48,777 nt of DNA from Desulfobacterales bacterium CG2_30_60_27. GTDB taxonomy: Bacteria; Desulfobacterota; Desulfobulbia; Desulfobulbales; CG2-30-60-27. The stretch is from positions 1-48,777 of the forward strand of contig MNYK01000057.1 of assembly GCA_001873115.1 (NCBI GenBank), written 5' to 3'. The position numbers and the translations under genes were made by a program. Of this stretch, positions 33,218-41,539 are shown piece after piece (the first letter of the stretch is position 1; each line of letters starts with the position of its first letter). Below the pieces are notes generated by a model that worked only from the letters and a program-made list of their open reading frames with translations, was not told the DNA's origin and ran no database searches.

Positions 33218-33238
33218 GGTATTACATTATGTCATACC
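33218..33238. promoter_or_regulatory. Operator palindrome of the second toxin-antitoxin locus
   Basis: A 21-bp near-perfect palindrome (nine of ten pairs) with outer GGTAT...ATACC and inner ACAT-A-ATGT on the minus strand. It contains CATAAT, a plausible -10, with a TTGAAA about 15 bases upstream. It ends 12 bases before the antitoxin ATG. Confidence 0.65.
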
Positions 33239-33345
33239 ATGGCAGTTTTCAAGTTCTTTTTTTAGGCTAACGTCGCGGATAAGGGGCCAGCCATTAGCGG
33301 CTGCTTGGCCCGATGCTGCCCTGGTCCCCCTTAATTTGCCTGGTT

Positions 33346-33426
33346 ATGCAAAAGGAGATTGGGGAAGCGGGCAAAAATATCGAGGCCATCCGCGGGGTAG
33401 GCTATCGCATGCGGCAGGTTGAAAAA
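33346..33426 (+). pseudogene. C-terminal fragment of an OmpR/PhoB-type regulator
   Basis: The plus-strand codons read E-I-G-E-A-G-K-N-I-E-A-I-R-G-V-G-Y-R-M-R. The segment I-x-x-I-R-G-V-G-Y-R-x is the wing and last strand of the winged-helix domain of OmpR-family response regulators. Nothing else of the gene remains: no receiver domain lies upstream and the frame runs on into the antisense of actP. It is the tail left after a deletion or recombination event. Confidence 0.45.
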
Positions 33427-33468
33427 AGCGAGCACCACGATGGAGCCCAAAAAACCCGGCAACCAGGC

Positions 33469-35364
33469 TTAATGCGATGCAGAGGACTCGGCCTGAAGGC
33501 CGGTGTTCTGGCGCACGTAGAGTTCATCCCACATCTCTTCGGCGCGTTTGTCACGAAAAAGCAGGGAGCCAATGATTACGCAGAGAAATCCGGCTGGAAT
33601 GGAAACAATACCAGGATTCTTCATCATGAAGATGGGCGCTTGCAGGCCGACGAGACTGGTGGTCTGACCTTCGTACTTCTTGAGCTCATCCTGGGCCGCA
33701 CTGATCTCCTTGCTGAGCTTTTCGATATTCTTGCTCATCTCGGCCTGCCTGGCGGGAGCCAGGGCCGTTGTCAGCAGAGCCTGATCCTCTTGCAGCACAT
33801 TGTTGGCCGCGGCGATCTTCTCCAGCGGATAGGTCATGTTGGGAGAGACCATGACCAGGCCGATGGCCGTCACCGCGCCCACCACCATACCTAACACTAC
33901 GCCACCGGTATTGCAGCGTTTCCAGTAGAGGGTCATGACCACGGCCGGCAGGTTGGAGGAGGCGGCCACGGCAAAGGCCAGCCCGACCAGATGGGCAACA
34001 TTCTGCCCCTTGGCCATGATGCCCAACCCAATGGAGACCACGCCGACGATCAGCGCCGAGATGCGGGCCGCCCTCACCTGCTCTTCCGGCGTGGCGTGGT
34101 CACCGCGGATGACGCCCACGTAAATGTCATGGGCCATGGCCGAGGCCGAGGCCAGGACCAGCCCTGCCACCACCGCGACGATGGTGGCGAAGGCCACCGC
34201 CGCCACAAAGGCCAGGAACAGGTTGCCGAGGATGGAATCCGCCCCGCCGCCGACAAACTGGGCCAGCAAGGGAGCCGCCATGTTGCCGCCCTTGTCAAAC
34301 GCGGAAATTTTGGCCGCGCCGACATTGATGGCGGCACCCAGTCCGAGGAACAGGGTCAGCACGTAGAAGCCGCCGATGATGATCATGGCCCAGATCACCG
34401 ACTTCCGCGCCGCCTGGGCGGTGGGCACGGTGAAAAACCGCATCAGAATATGCGGCAGACCTGCGGTGCCCAGCACCAGCGCCATACCCAGGCTGAGCTG
34501 GTCAAGCGGATCCTTGAGCAGCAGACCCGGCTCCAGGAAGCGCTGCCCCAGTTGCGCTGGGGTCATATTGCTGGCTGAGTCACCCAGCAGTTTGGCAACG
34601 CGACCGATGACCTTTTCATCACTGACCACCGCCGTAAGGAAGGCAGGCATGGAAAAACCGTATGGGGCCCAGACAAAAAACACCAAGAGCGTCGAGGCCA
34701 GCACCAGCAGCGCCGCCTTGACGATCTGCACCCAGGTGGTGGCCTTCATGCCGCCGAACACCACATAGGACAACATCAGCACGCCGACCACGACCACGGA
34801 TACTTCGTAATCAATGCCGATCAGGGTCTTCACCAGGACGCCGCCGCCCACCATTTGCGCGATCAGATAAAAGGTGGAGACGGTGATGGTGGAGAAAGCG
34901 GCCACGGTTTTCGCGGTTCTTCGATTGTTGCGGAAGGCCAGGATGTCACCAAGGGTATACTTGCCGATGTTGCGGCATGGTTCCGCGATAACCAGCAGCA
35001 CGGTGATGAAGGCCACCAGAAAACCGACCGAGTACATGAAACCATCGTAGCCGTTCAGCGAGACCAGACCGGCGATGCCCAGAAAGGAGGCGGCCGACAG
35101 ATAATCCCCGGCAATGGCCCAGCCGTTCTGGAGGCCGGAAACAGTGCGCCCGGCCGCGTAGAATTCCGCCGTGCTGTGGGTATACTTCGCGGCCCAGAAG
35201 GTGATATAGAGGGTAAGGCCGATGATGGCCCCGAAGACCAGAAAAGTCAGGATCCGGTATTGGGGGGCCACCGCGCCGGTATCCGCGGCAAAGACCACAA
35301 CGGGCAACAGGGCAACGCCCAGCCCCGGGACGGCCGCCAGACATCTTATCAGGAAGCGCTGCAT
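33469..35364 (-). CDS. actP: ActP-type cation/acetate symporter
   Basis: 631 residues, a member of the sodium:solute symporter family. An N-terminal signal-like segment, then Y-A-A-G-R-T-V-S-G-L-Q-N-G-W-A-I-A-G-D-Y-L-S-A-A-S-F-L-G (the family signature) and about thirteen helices are seen. It is longer than E. coli ActP (549) mainly because of a soluble insert of about 70 residues near 515-585, which includes a predicted coiled coil (S-K-N-I-E-K-L-S-K-E-I-S-A-A-Q-D-E-L-K-K-Y). It should import acetate with sodium. It follows the DUF485 gene by four bases. Confidence 0.9.
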   Translation of the reverse strand: MQRFLIRCLAAVPGLGVALLPVVVFAADTGAVAPQYRILTFLVFGAIIGLTLYITFWAAKYTHSTAEFYAAGRTVSGLQNGWAIAGDYLSAASFLGIAGLVSLNGYDGFMYSVGFLVAFITVLLVIAEPCRNIGKYTLGDILAFRNNRRTAKTVAAFSTITVSTFYLIAQMVGGGVLVKTLIGIDYEVSVVVVGVLMLSYVVFGGMKATTWVQIVKAALLVLASTLLVFFVWAPYGFSMPAFLTAVVSDEKVIGRVAKLLGDSASNMTPAQLGQRFLEPGLLLKDPLDQLSLGMALVLGTAGLPHILMRFFTVPTAQAARKSVIWAMIIIGGFYVLTLFLGLGAAINVGAAKISAFDKGGNMAAPLLAQFVGGGADSILGNLFLAFVAAVAFATIVAVVAGLVLASASAMAHDIYVGVIRGDHATPEEQVRAARISALIVGVVSIGLGIMAKGQNVAHLVGLAFAVAASSNLPAVVMTLYWKRCNTGGVVLGMVVGAVTAIGLVMVSPNMTYPLEKIAAANNVLQEDQALLTTALAPARQAEMSKNIEKLSKEISAAQDELKKYEGQTTSLVGLQAPIFMMKNPGIVSIPAGFLCVIIGSLLFRDKRAEEMWDELYVRQNTGLQAESSASH

Positions 35365-35368
35365 CGGA

Positions 35369-35689
35369 TCACCCCTTGAGCCTGTGCGCGCGACTTATGA
35401 TTTCCCGGGCCATGGTGTCGAACTCCTGGTTGGCGCGTTGTGCATAGATCACGGCAATCGCGCCGGCCACCGCGAACTCGGACAGGGCGAACAGGAGGCC
35501 AACGTTCATTGGTCCCCAGACCTTGATCTTGAAGAGCTCCGGAAAGTAGGCAGCCATGATCGGCAGCATGAAGTAATAGATCATGGAGATCACCATGAGC
35601 GTCCACAGGAAGCGGGTCTTCTTGCGGTGCAATTCCTGAAACTCTGGATCATTGTCAATCGCGGCCCAGTTTATTTTCTGATCAGCCAT
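35369..35689 (-). CDS. DUF485 (YjcH-like) membrane protein
   Basis: 106 residues with two helices (L-M-V-I-S-M-I-Y-Y-F-M-L-P and L-L-F-A-L-S-E-F-A-V-A-G-A-I-A-V-I-Y) and the D-P-E-F-Q-E-L-H-R-K-K-T-R-F cytoplasmic N-terminus of DUF485. It is the usual partner gene of actP (yjcH-actP) and is thought to assist the permease. GAGG stands seven bases before the ATG. Confidence 0.88.
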   Translation of the reverse strand: MADQKINWAAIDNDPEFQELHRKKTRFLWTLMVISMIYYFMLPIMAAYFPELFKIKVWGPMNVGLLFALSEFAVAGAIAVIYAQRANQEFDTMAREIISRAHRLKG

Positions 35690-35766
35690 GTCGCGTCCTC
35701 ATGGAATAGATTGCAGATGACCGGAATTCCTCTGTATGCTTTTACCGATTTCCAGGCCGTATCTTC

Positions 35767-35787
35767 AAGCTGAAAGCTGAACGCTCT
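35767..35787. repeat. Short heptamer array
   Basis: Three units: AAGCTGA, AAGCTGA, ACGCTCT, between the exonuclease and DUF485 genes. The same unit as in the array at 32444. Confidence 0.6.
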
Positions 35788-35800
35788 ATTTTAAAATCAT

Positions 35801-36506
35801 TCATCTCTTGGACAGATTCTCTTCCAGCCAGCGCTGTGCCTCGGCCTGCTTGATCAGCTCACTGGCCTGGTTCATGGCGCGAAGCCGCGCCTTCTGGATA
35901 AAGGGCCAGAAAGAGTTCCGCCGTGGCCAGCGCGTCGGCCACCGCATTGTGCCTGGCATGGTTGATGATGCCAAACTGGGCGGCCCAGTCATCAAGGGTG
36001 TGGCAACGCTCCTTGATTTCAGGCAACAGGCCCGGCGCCAGATATACGAGATCGAGCCATCTGGAGGCAAGGTCAATGCCAAGCACGGTGTCAAGCGCCC
36101 GCCCGATCAGGGCCTTGTCAAAGGCCGCATGAAAGGCGACCACGGGATCCTTGCCACAGTATTCAAGGAAGCGGGTCAGGGCTAAATCCGGCGGTTCGCC
36201 CGCCACCTGGCGTTGGCCACCGATGCCATGCAGCAAAATGTTGGCGGTGTCGCTGGCATGGGACTGCTGCAGCACCGTCTCGAACCCATCATCAAAGCGG
36301 ATCCGACCATCTTGAATGGCTACCGCCCCGATGGAAAGAAGATGGTCACTGCATGGGTTCTGGCCGCTGCTTTCCACATCCACCACGACCCAGCGCATCT
36401 TGGCCGCGTCAGCCGCCAGGTCGGCCGCCGAGCGGCGACGCCAGGCCACGATTCTACTGACCAGGGCAGGTTCCACCCGAGGTTTGAAGAAACGTGACCT
36501 GGTCAA
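35801..36506 (-). CDS. DEDDh 3'-5' exonuclease (DnaQ-like) with C-terminal frameshift
   Basis: Exonuclease motifs are intact: V-V-D-V-E-S-S-G (Exo I), H-A-A-F-D-K-A-L (Exo II) and H-N-A-V-A-D-A-L-A-T-A (Exo III). The main frame stops at 35859 with a short odd tail after A-E-L-F-L-A-L. One base out, the minus strand continues I-Q-K-A-R-L-R-A-M-N-Q-A-S-E-L and ends S-K-R at 35801, which looks like the true C-terminus. An extra base in the run at 35900-35902 explains it. The catalytic domain is unaffected. The TTG start at 36506 overlaps the stop of the DUF294 gene. Such exonucleases recur beside actP/DUF294 genes. Confidence 0.7.
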
Positions 36507-38416
36507 AACTGAAAATCCCTTTCAAGGAGTGCTTGTAACTTGCGCGCTTGCCGGAAGGCCTCCTTAAGAATGCGGCGATCAAGATCATTCAAGGTGTCCG
36601 GATCGACGCGGTTCGACAAGGGGCGTCCCTGCTCGCGCTGTTCATGATGAACCCGCAACCGCAAGAGTTGAATGAAAAAGAAGGCATCGATCCAGGCATT
36701 TATCTGTTTCTGCTCCATGTGCCATTGCTCGCCGATACCGCGCAGGCGCCGAAGTGTATTGGTTTCGGCAAGCCCCGCCGCCAGGCTATAGATGCGTGCG
36801 GCATCCACAAACGGCGTGATGCCGTTGCATTTCAGATCCATGCTGTGCGGGAGTTCATCGGCATCACTGACCACAAAATCGCGGATAACCCCCAAGGGCG
36901 GGCGATTACCCAGGGCATTCATCACCATGTTGCGCAGAAAAAGGCGATTTTCACGGATCTTCTGGTGCAAGCGGGCGCGCAGCTCCCGCGCCAGATCCGT
37001 TACGCCATACAGGGGACGGAAATCGAAGAAAATCGTGGCCTGCAGCAGCACCGGCGCGTCACCGCGCTGGACCCAGGCCGCGAACCGGGCATCCCATTCG
37101 TCGAGGCTGAGACACCATTGCGGATTGCCTGCCATGATGTTGCCCTTGCACAGGGGAAAGCCGCACTCGGCCAGCGCCTGGTTGACGCGGCCGGCCATCG
37201 GCAGGAGGGCAGCGCGGACCTGCTCGGCCTCGCCGCCAGTCGGCACCCTGAAGATGATGCCATTGTCCTGATCAGTGTTGAGGGTCTGCTCTTGGCGGCC
37301 CTCGCTCCCCAAGGAAAGCCAGCAGAATTCAAGCCCCTCCAGCCCGGCCTCACGGCATGCCAGGGCAATAACACGTTGCGTCAGCAGATCATTGAGGGTG
37401 GCGATGAACTGGGTGAGCTGTTCCGCGGCCACCCCTTGGGCCAGCAGATTATGGGCCAGTTGGCGGATGTCTTCGCTGATCGGCACCAGGGCAGCACTGG
37501 CGGTGGCGTTGTGAATAGCGGCACTTATCTCGGTCAGGCCAAGGCGTTGCAGGGAGAAGAGGTCCTTTTCCGAGATGACCCCTACCAGTTGCCGGTTGTC
37601 CACGATCAGCACGTGATGCACGCCGCGCCTGGCCATTTCCATGGCTGCCTCGTGCGCAAAGGCCTGGGGGGGAAGAGTGACGAGGTCGGTGCTCATGAAC
37701 GAGCCGATGGGCCGGGAGATGTCGGCCCGCGTCAGCGCGACCTTGGCCAGCAGATCAGCCAGGGTAAACATCCCTGCGGGCCCGCCGTGTTCATCAACGA
37801 TGGCGATGGAACCAATACGATGCTCCTGCATGGCTTGTAGCGCATCATGGATCGAGGTCTCGGGCCGGCAGGTTACCGGTTGCCGCCGGATCAGCGTGGA
37901 GAGCGCGCTGCGCAAGGATTGTTGGGCATTGCTTTTCTGGGAGTATTGCGCCTGGATAACCAGCGTTGATTGTTCCAGCAGATTGGCGATCCGGCGGGTA
38001 CAGAAATCACGAAACGGCAGACTGCGCCGGATAAGTTCCGTAAAATGCTCCACCGGCAACTCATAGCAGAAGGTATCCTCAACGGCCCGATAGACGCTGG
38101 CCACGGGACGGGCGGCCAACAGCGCGCCCAGGGGAAAGCATTCGCCTTGCACGAGCTGCCAGTTGGCCCCCTCGTCTGCCCGGCCCTCGTCAACCTGCTC
38201 CCCTACAACGGTGCCCTGTTTGATGACATAGAAACTCTGGGCGACCCCATGCGCGGGCGTCAGGATAATCGCATCCTTTGGATAATAGCCAAGCCGCAGG
38301 TGGCTGACCAGATACGTCAGCGGCTCCTGCTCCATGCGATCAAAGGGGGCATCGCGTTGCAGGTGCTCAATGGTCGCGGAAAGCAACGACTCGGGCACAG
38401 GGGGCGGTTGGCTCAT
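36503..38416 (-). CDS. cNMP-binding/CBS/DUF294 nucleotidyltransferase-like protein
   Basis: 637 residues: a cyclic-nucleotide-binding fold (about 20-145), two CBS motifs (about 175-300; V-T-C-R-P-E-T-S-I-H-D-A and F-M-S-T-D-L-V-T-L), a DUF294 nucleotidyltransferase domain with L-G-S-E-G-R-Q-E-Q-T-L-N-T-D-Q-D-N-G (about 365-385), and a C-terminal helical domain. The G-S-x-G-R-x-E...D-x-D motif matches GlnD-like nucleotidyltransferases. Genes of this type frequently accompany actP and are thought to regulate acetate transport in response to nucleotides. GAGG precedes the ATG. Overlap with the exonuclease start indicates coupled translation. Confidence 0.85.
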   Translation of the reverse strand: MSQPPPVPESLLSATIEHLQRDAPFDRMEQEPLTYLVSHLRLGYYPKDAIILTPAHGVAQSFYVIKQGTVVGEQVDEGRADEGANWQLVQGECFPLGALLAARPVASVYRAVEDTFCYELPVEHFTELIRRSLPFRDFCTRRIANLLEQSTLVIQAQYSQKSNAQQSLRSALSTLIRRQPVTCRPETSIHDALQAMQEHRIGSIAIVDEHGGPAGMFTLADLLAKVALTRADISRPIGSFMSTDLVTLPPQAFAHEAAMEMARRGVHHVLIVDNRQLVGVISEKDLFSLQRLGLTEISAAIHNATASAALVPISEDIRQLAHNLLAQGVAAEQLTQFIATLNDLLTQRVIALACREAGLEGLEFCWLSLGSEGRQEQTLNTDQDNGIIFRVPTGGEAEQVRAALLPMAGRVNQALAECGFPLCKGNIMAGNPQWCLSLDEWDARFAAWVQRGDAPVLLQATIFFDFRPLYGVTDLARELRARLHQKIRENRLFLRNMVMNALGNRPPLGVIRDFVVSDADELPHSMDLKCNGITPFVDAARIYSLAAGLAETNTLRRLRGIGEQWHMEQKQINAWIDAFFFIQLLRLRVHHEQREQGRPLSNRVDPDTLNDLDRRILKEAFRQARKLQALLERDFQF

Positions 38417-38492
38417 GGTGACCTCACTTGCAAACTTATTGCGACATCATGATAAGCTCATAAAATTCAATAGTCTGATAGCTCCATACAAA

Positions 38493-39806
38493 TTACCTGT
38501 CTCCCTGCTTCCGGGCAATCCCTTTCTCGCCCATGGCCTTCTCGATGGTGGACTGGGCGATCCGGTAATCATAGAGGGCCGCGATATGGGTGGTCTTGGC
38601 ATTGATCAAGGTAATCTCGGCATCCGTGACCTCGATGGGGTTACCCACGCCGGCCGTATAGCGGCCGTTGGCAATCGCGTGGTTTTCCTCGGCCTGTTTG
38701 ACCGTAAGGGCCGCGGTACTTATCCGCTCCTCGGCCTCCCGCAGATTAAGATAGGCCTGCTGGACATCCAGGTAAATCGCCTGGCGTAAGACCTCCGCGC
38801 TGGCCGTCTGGATATTCAAGGCAGCGCCGGCCTCCTCCACCTGATTTTTCGTCAAGAAACCGCTGAAGATGGGGAAGGTGGCGGTGACCCCCACGTCCCA
38901 GCCATCCTCCAACGGCAAGCTTTCCGCTGCCCCGGTATAGGAGGCATTACCAGACAGGGTGGGATAATAGCCTTTCCTGGCCACCTGCATGGCGCGCTCC
39001 GCCGCCAGTTGCTTGGCAAGCACGGATTTCAAGTCAGGCCGGTTGTCATAGGCCGTCTGCAAGGCATCTTCAAGCCGCAGGCCAAACGGCGCGAAGGCCA
39101 GGTTGTCTTCCAGGTTATACTCCGGGGCATTTGGCAACCCCATGGCGTTATTCAAGACCACCCTGGCGATCCGCAAGGCATTTTCCGCCTTGATCAGATT
39201 GAGCTGGGCGTTGCTCAGATCCACCTCCGCCTTGGTGACATCGAATTTTGGCCTGGTACCCACCTCGAAAAAACTTTTGGCCTGATCGAGGTGCTGCTGA
39301 AACTGCTTCACCGTTTCCGCGGCGACCTCTCTTGTCCTGGCCGCCTTCAGGATGCCGTAATAGGCCTGTTTCGTGTTGAAGATTACCTGGTCGGAGACAT
39401 TCTGATAATCGGCCTGGGCCGCCGTAAGATTGGCGCTCTGTACCCCGACCTGGGCCGGGGTCTTGCCAAAATCATAGAGCAACTGCTTCACCGTGACGCC
39501 AGCACCATATTGATCCCTGGGATCGTCGCTGGTGCCTGCCGGGCTATTCGGAACAGCCGAGGTCAGCCGATCATAACTGGCCGCCGCGTCGATCTGGGGG
39601 TAATACGGCGCCTTGGCCTGCTCGACCCTGCTCCGATTCACCTCGACCGCCCCGCTCGCCCCACGGATGCTGGGATGCTGTTGCAGGGCCAGTTCCAGGC
39701 AGCGGTCCAGGGTAAGGGTTTCGTCCGGCTGGATAGGCTCCGCGGCCACGGCCAGGCTGGCGGGCACAAGGAGCAACAAGGATAAAAGGATCATGAATCT
39801 ACGCAT
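38493..39806 (-). CDS. TolC-family outer-membrane efflux protein
   Basis: 437 residues: signal peptide (M-I-L-L-S-L-L-L-L-V-P-A-S-L-A-V-A-A), then two OEP repeats, L-T-L-D-R-C-L-E-L-A-L-Q-Q-H-P and R-L-E-D-A-L-Q-T-A-Y-D-N-R-P-D-L-K. It forms an outer-membrane channel. AGGAGG lies seven bases before the ATG at 39806. The gene upstream is only the end of an RND pump (39848-40045), so this channel has probably lost its inner-membrane partner but may serve another pump. No homology to the cus-associated channel beyond the family was apparent. Confidence 0.9.
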   Translation of the reverse strand: MRRFMILLSLLLLVPASLAVAAEPIQPDETLTLDRCLELALQQHPSIRGASGAVEVNRSRVEQAKAPYYPQIDAAASYDRLTSAVPNSPAGTSDDPRDQYGAGVTVKQLLYDFGKTPAQVGVQSANLTAAQADYQNVSDQVIFNTKQAYYGILKAARTREVAAETVKQFQQHLDQAKSFFEVGTRPKFDVTKAEVDLSNAQLNLIKAENALRIARVVLNNAMGLPNAPEYNLEDNLAFAPFGLRLEDALQTAYDNRPDLKSVLAKQLAAERAMQVARKGYYPTLSGNASYTGAAESLPLEDGWDVGVTATFPIFSGFLTKNQVEEAGAALNIQTASAEVLRQAIYLDVQQAYLNLREAEERISTAALTVKQAEENHAIANGRYTAGVGNPIEVTDAEITLINAKTTHIAALYDYRIAQSTIEKAMGEKGIARKQGDR

Positions 39807-39837
39807 CCATAACCTCCTATGACACTGTGTTTTCATT

Positions 39838-39865
39838 AAGCTAGCGGCTAGCTGCTTGCGGCTAG
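39838..39865. repeat. Heptamer array with GGCTAG core
   Basis: Four units: AAGCTAG, CGGCTAG, CTGCTTG, CGGCTAG, between the TolC gene and the RND stump. It includes the stump's stop codon, so the array replaced the natural 3' end. Confidence 0.6.
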
Positions 39866-40045
39866 CTTCCGGCCGCGCAGCCCCACAACCCGGGCCTGCA
39901 ACCGGTCCATGTAATAGTACACCACCGGGGTGATGTAAAGGGTCATGAGCTGGGAAAAAATTAGCCCGCCCACCACCGCCAGGCCCAGGGGCCGCCGGGA
40001 GTCGGCGCCCGCCCCGTAGCCGATGGCAATGGGCAGCGTGCCCAT
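39848..40045 (-). pseudogene. C-terminal stump of an RND (HAE1-type) efflux pump
   Basis: 65 codons containing G-T-L-P-I-A-I-G-Y-G-A-G-A-D-S-R-R-P-L-G-L-A and the last helix L-I-F-S-Q-L-M-T-L-Y-I-T-P-V-V-Y-Y-Y-M-D, the conserved end of AcrB/MdtB-type pumps (about 1000 residues when complete). Only the last ~6 percent remains. Family similarity fades just upstream of 40045, where a deletion junction to the chrA region is likely. The C-terminus K-L-A-A-S-S is encoded by the heptamer array. Confidence 0.8.
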
Positions 40046-40122
40046 GAATGCACTCCTGATCCTGCATGTCCTTCATCAATGGGAAAACTATTAATTACTG
40101 AAGCAAAAATGTTTAGCATACC

Positions 40123-40638
40123 TTATAACAACAACGCCCCTGCGGCCCCTGAGCCAAGGATAACCAGCGTCGGGTCCACCTTGGTGAATGCCATAAGCGC
40201 GAAACTTCCGATCGCAATAGCCACGGTTGCGGGATCTATCAATGACGTGCCCCCCAGCTTGATCGCCACAGCCGCGAGCATACCCACAACGGCAGGCTTA
40301 ATCCCCTTGAATACAGAAGCCACCACCGGTGAACCTTTGAACTTCAGATAATATTTAGTCACAAAAGTTACGACCAGCAGGGAGGGCAAATAACTGCCAA
40401 CCGTGGCAGCAACTGCTCCTGAAAAACCGAGTACCTTATAACCGATGAAGGCGTTCATGATGGTCAGCGGGCCAGGCGTAACCTGCCCCATGGCCACTGC
40501 GTCAAGAAATTCCTGATTGGTGAGCCAGCCGAATTGGGTGACAAAAAAATCATGCAGTAACGGCAGCATTACATAGCCGCCACCAATGGTGAAGAGGTTC
40601 ACCAGGAAAAGGACACCGAATAACTGGAGCAGCATCAT
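40123..40638 (-). CDS. chrA: Short-chain chromate transporter subunit, second half
   Basis: 171 residues, six hydrophobic segments. CHR-domain motifs are F-T-I-G-G-G-Y-V-M-L-P (about 16-26), M-G-Q-V-T-P-G-P-L (about 50-58) and a central P-A-V-V-G-M-L. In short-chain CHR systems two such half-length proteins form the chromate exporter in the inner membrane. Its ATG overlaps the stop of the first-half gene as ATGA, with GGAGG five bases upstream. Together with ChrB at 1.8-2.8 kb it forms a split chromate resistance system. Confidence 0.9.
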   Translation of the reverse strand: MMLLQLFGVLFLVNLFTIGGGYVMLPLLHDFFVTQFGWLTNQEFLDAVAMGQVTPGPLTIMNAFIGYKVLGFSGAVAATVGSYLPSLLVVTFVTKYYLKFKGSPVVASVFKGIKPAVVGMLAAVAIKLGGTSLIDPATVAIAIGSFALMAFTKVDPTLVILGSGAAGALLL

Positions 40639-41168
40639 TTCGACCTCCCGTAAAGCAGGTAGCCGGTTGCGCCGGCAAGCGCTATCAGCGCTATCGGGTT
40701 GGCCTTCAAAAAATGGAGGAGGATAAAGCCGCCAATCGCAAAAAAAGCGGCGGCCCTTCCCCTGACAAGCTGCCTGCCCATTTTATAAACCACGGACACC
40801 AGAAGGCCAACAACGGCTGCCCCGACTCCCTTCAAGACCATGCTAAACAGAGGGACATCTTCGAATTCTTTGTAAACGTAAGCCAGGCCCAGCACAAGTA
40901 CGAAGCCCGGCAGCACCTGTCCCGCCGTGGCCGCCAAAGCCCCCTTTGGCCCTTTTAAGTGATAACCGACATAGATACCCGTGTTTATTATCGGCGGCCC
41001 CGGGGTCATCTGGCCGATTGCCATACCTTCAGCAAACTCGTCCTGCTTTAGCCATTTTCGTTTATCCACCAACTCACGCTGAAAGAATGCCAGCATCGCG
41101 TACACGCCTCCGAAGGCAAAGGCGCCCATCTTAAGAAACACCATGAAAATTTGTTTATAAGTTGGCAT
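40635..41168 (-). CDS. chrA: Short-chain chromate transporter subunit, first half
   Basis: 177 residues with the matching CHR motifs: G-A-F-A-F-G-G-V-Y-A-M-L (about 14-25), I-G-Q-M-T-P-G-P-P and G-A-A-V-V-G-L-L. The start at 41168 (MPTYKQIF) is preferred for its GAGG nine bases upstream; the frame is open further to 41255 but with non-family sequence. The paralogous halves differ enough that each is probably needed, in opposite orientation in the membrane. Upstream lies a 370-base gene-free interval with heptamer repeats. Confidence 0.9.
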   Translation of the reverse strand: MPTYKQIFMVFLKMGAFAFGGVYAMLAFFQRELVDKRKWLKQDEFAEGMAIGQMTPGPPIINTGIYVGYHLKGPKGALAATAGQVLPGFVLVLGLAYVYKEFEDVPLFSMVLKGVGAAVVGLLVSVVYKMGRQLVRGRAAAFFAIGGFILLHFLKANPIALIALAGATGYLLYGRSK

Positions 41169-41304
41169 TGGTCTCGCCTCAATAGCGGTGATGGAGACGA
41201 CAATCTGCTTTACAACGAGCTCCAGCGCGCCGCCGCGATCGGCCTGCCGCAACATAGCACACAGTAGCCACGGCGCAAAAACATTTGTAAGTGCTCAGGT
41301 TGTT

Positions 41305-41332
41305 TAGACTGTTGGACTATAGTCTGTTAGAC
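41305..41332. repeat. Heptamer array of TAGACTG type
   Basis: Four units: TAGACTG, TTGGACT, ATAGTCT, GTTAGAC. A related segment in inverse orientation lies at 41442-41474. The interval 41169-41539 holds these repeats and the promoter at 41475, and no gene. Confidence 0.55.
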
Positions 41333-41474
41333 AAAAAAGACAACGATTCAGCCAAGGTACGTATCCAGGCTAAGGTCTACCGGCAATAAAACACTCGGTA
41401 TAAAGGGCGCAAGTCAGGCCGTATCTGATATTTTTCAGTTGCTAACAGACTAAAATGCTACAGTCTATCTACCT

Positions 41475-41503
41475 TTGACAGAGCCCGGTCAATACTCTAT
41501 GCT
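41475..41503 (+). promoter_or_regulatory. Sigma-70 promoter for the deaminase-radical SAM operon
   Basis: TTGACA (41475-41480), 17-base spacer, TATGCT (41498-41503). The start of transcription would be near 41510, about 30 bases before the deaminase ATG. Its -35 abuts the inverted copy of the heptamer repeat. Confidence 0.75.
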
Positions 41504-41539
41504 AAGCGGCACGAACTACCGTACCGAAGGACGAACCCC

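Noticed and set aside
35690-35800. Sigma-54 promoter upstream of the DUF485/actP genes
   Set aside because: The nearest GG...GC pair has 12 bases between the dinucleotides instead of 10, and the flanking bases do not match.
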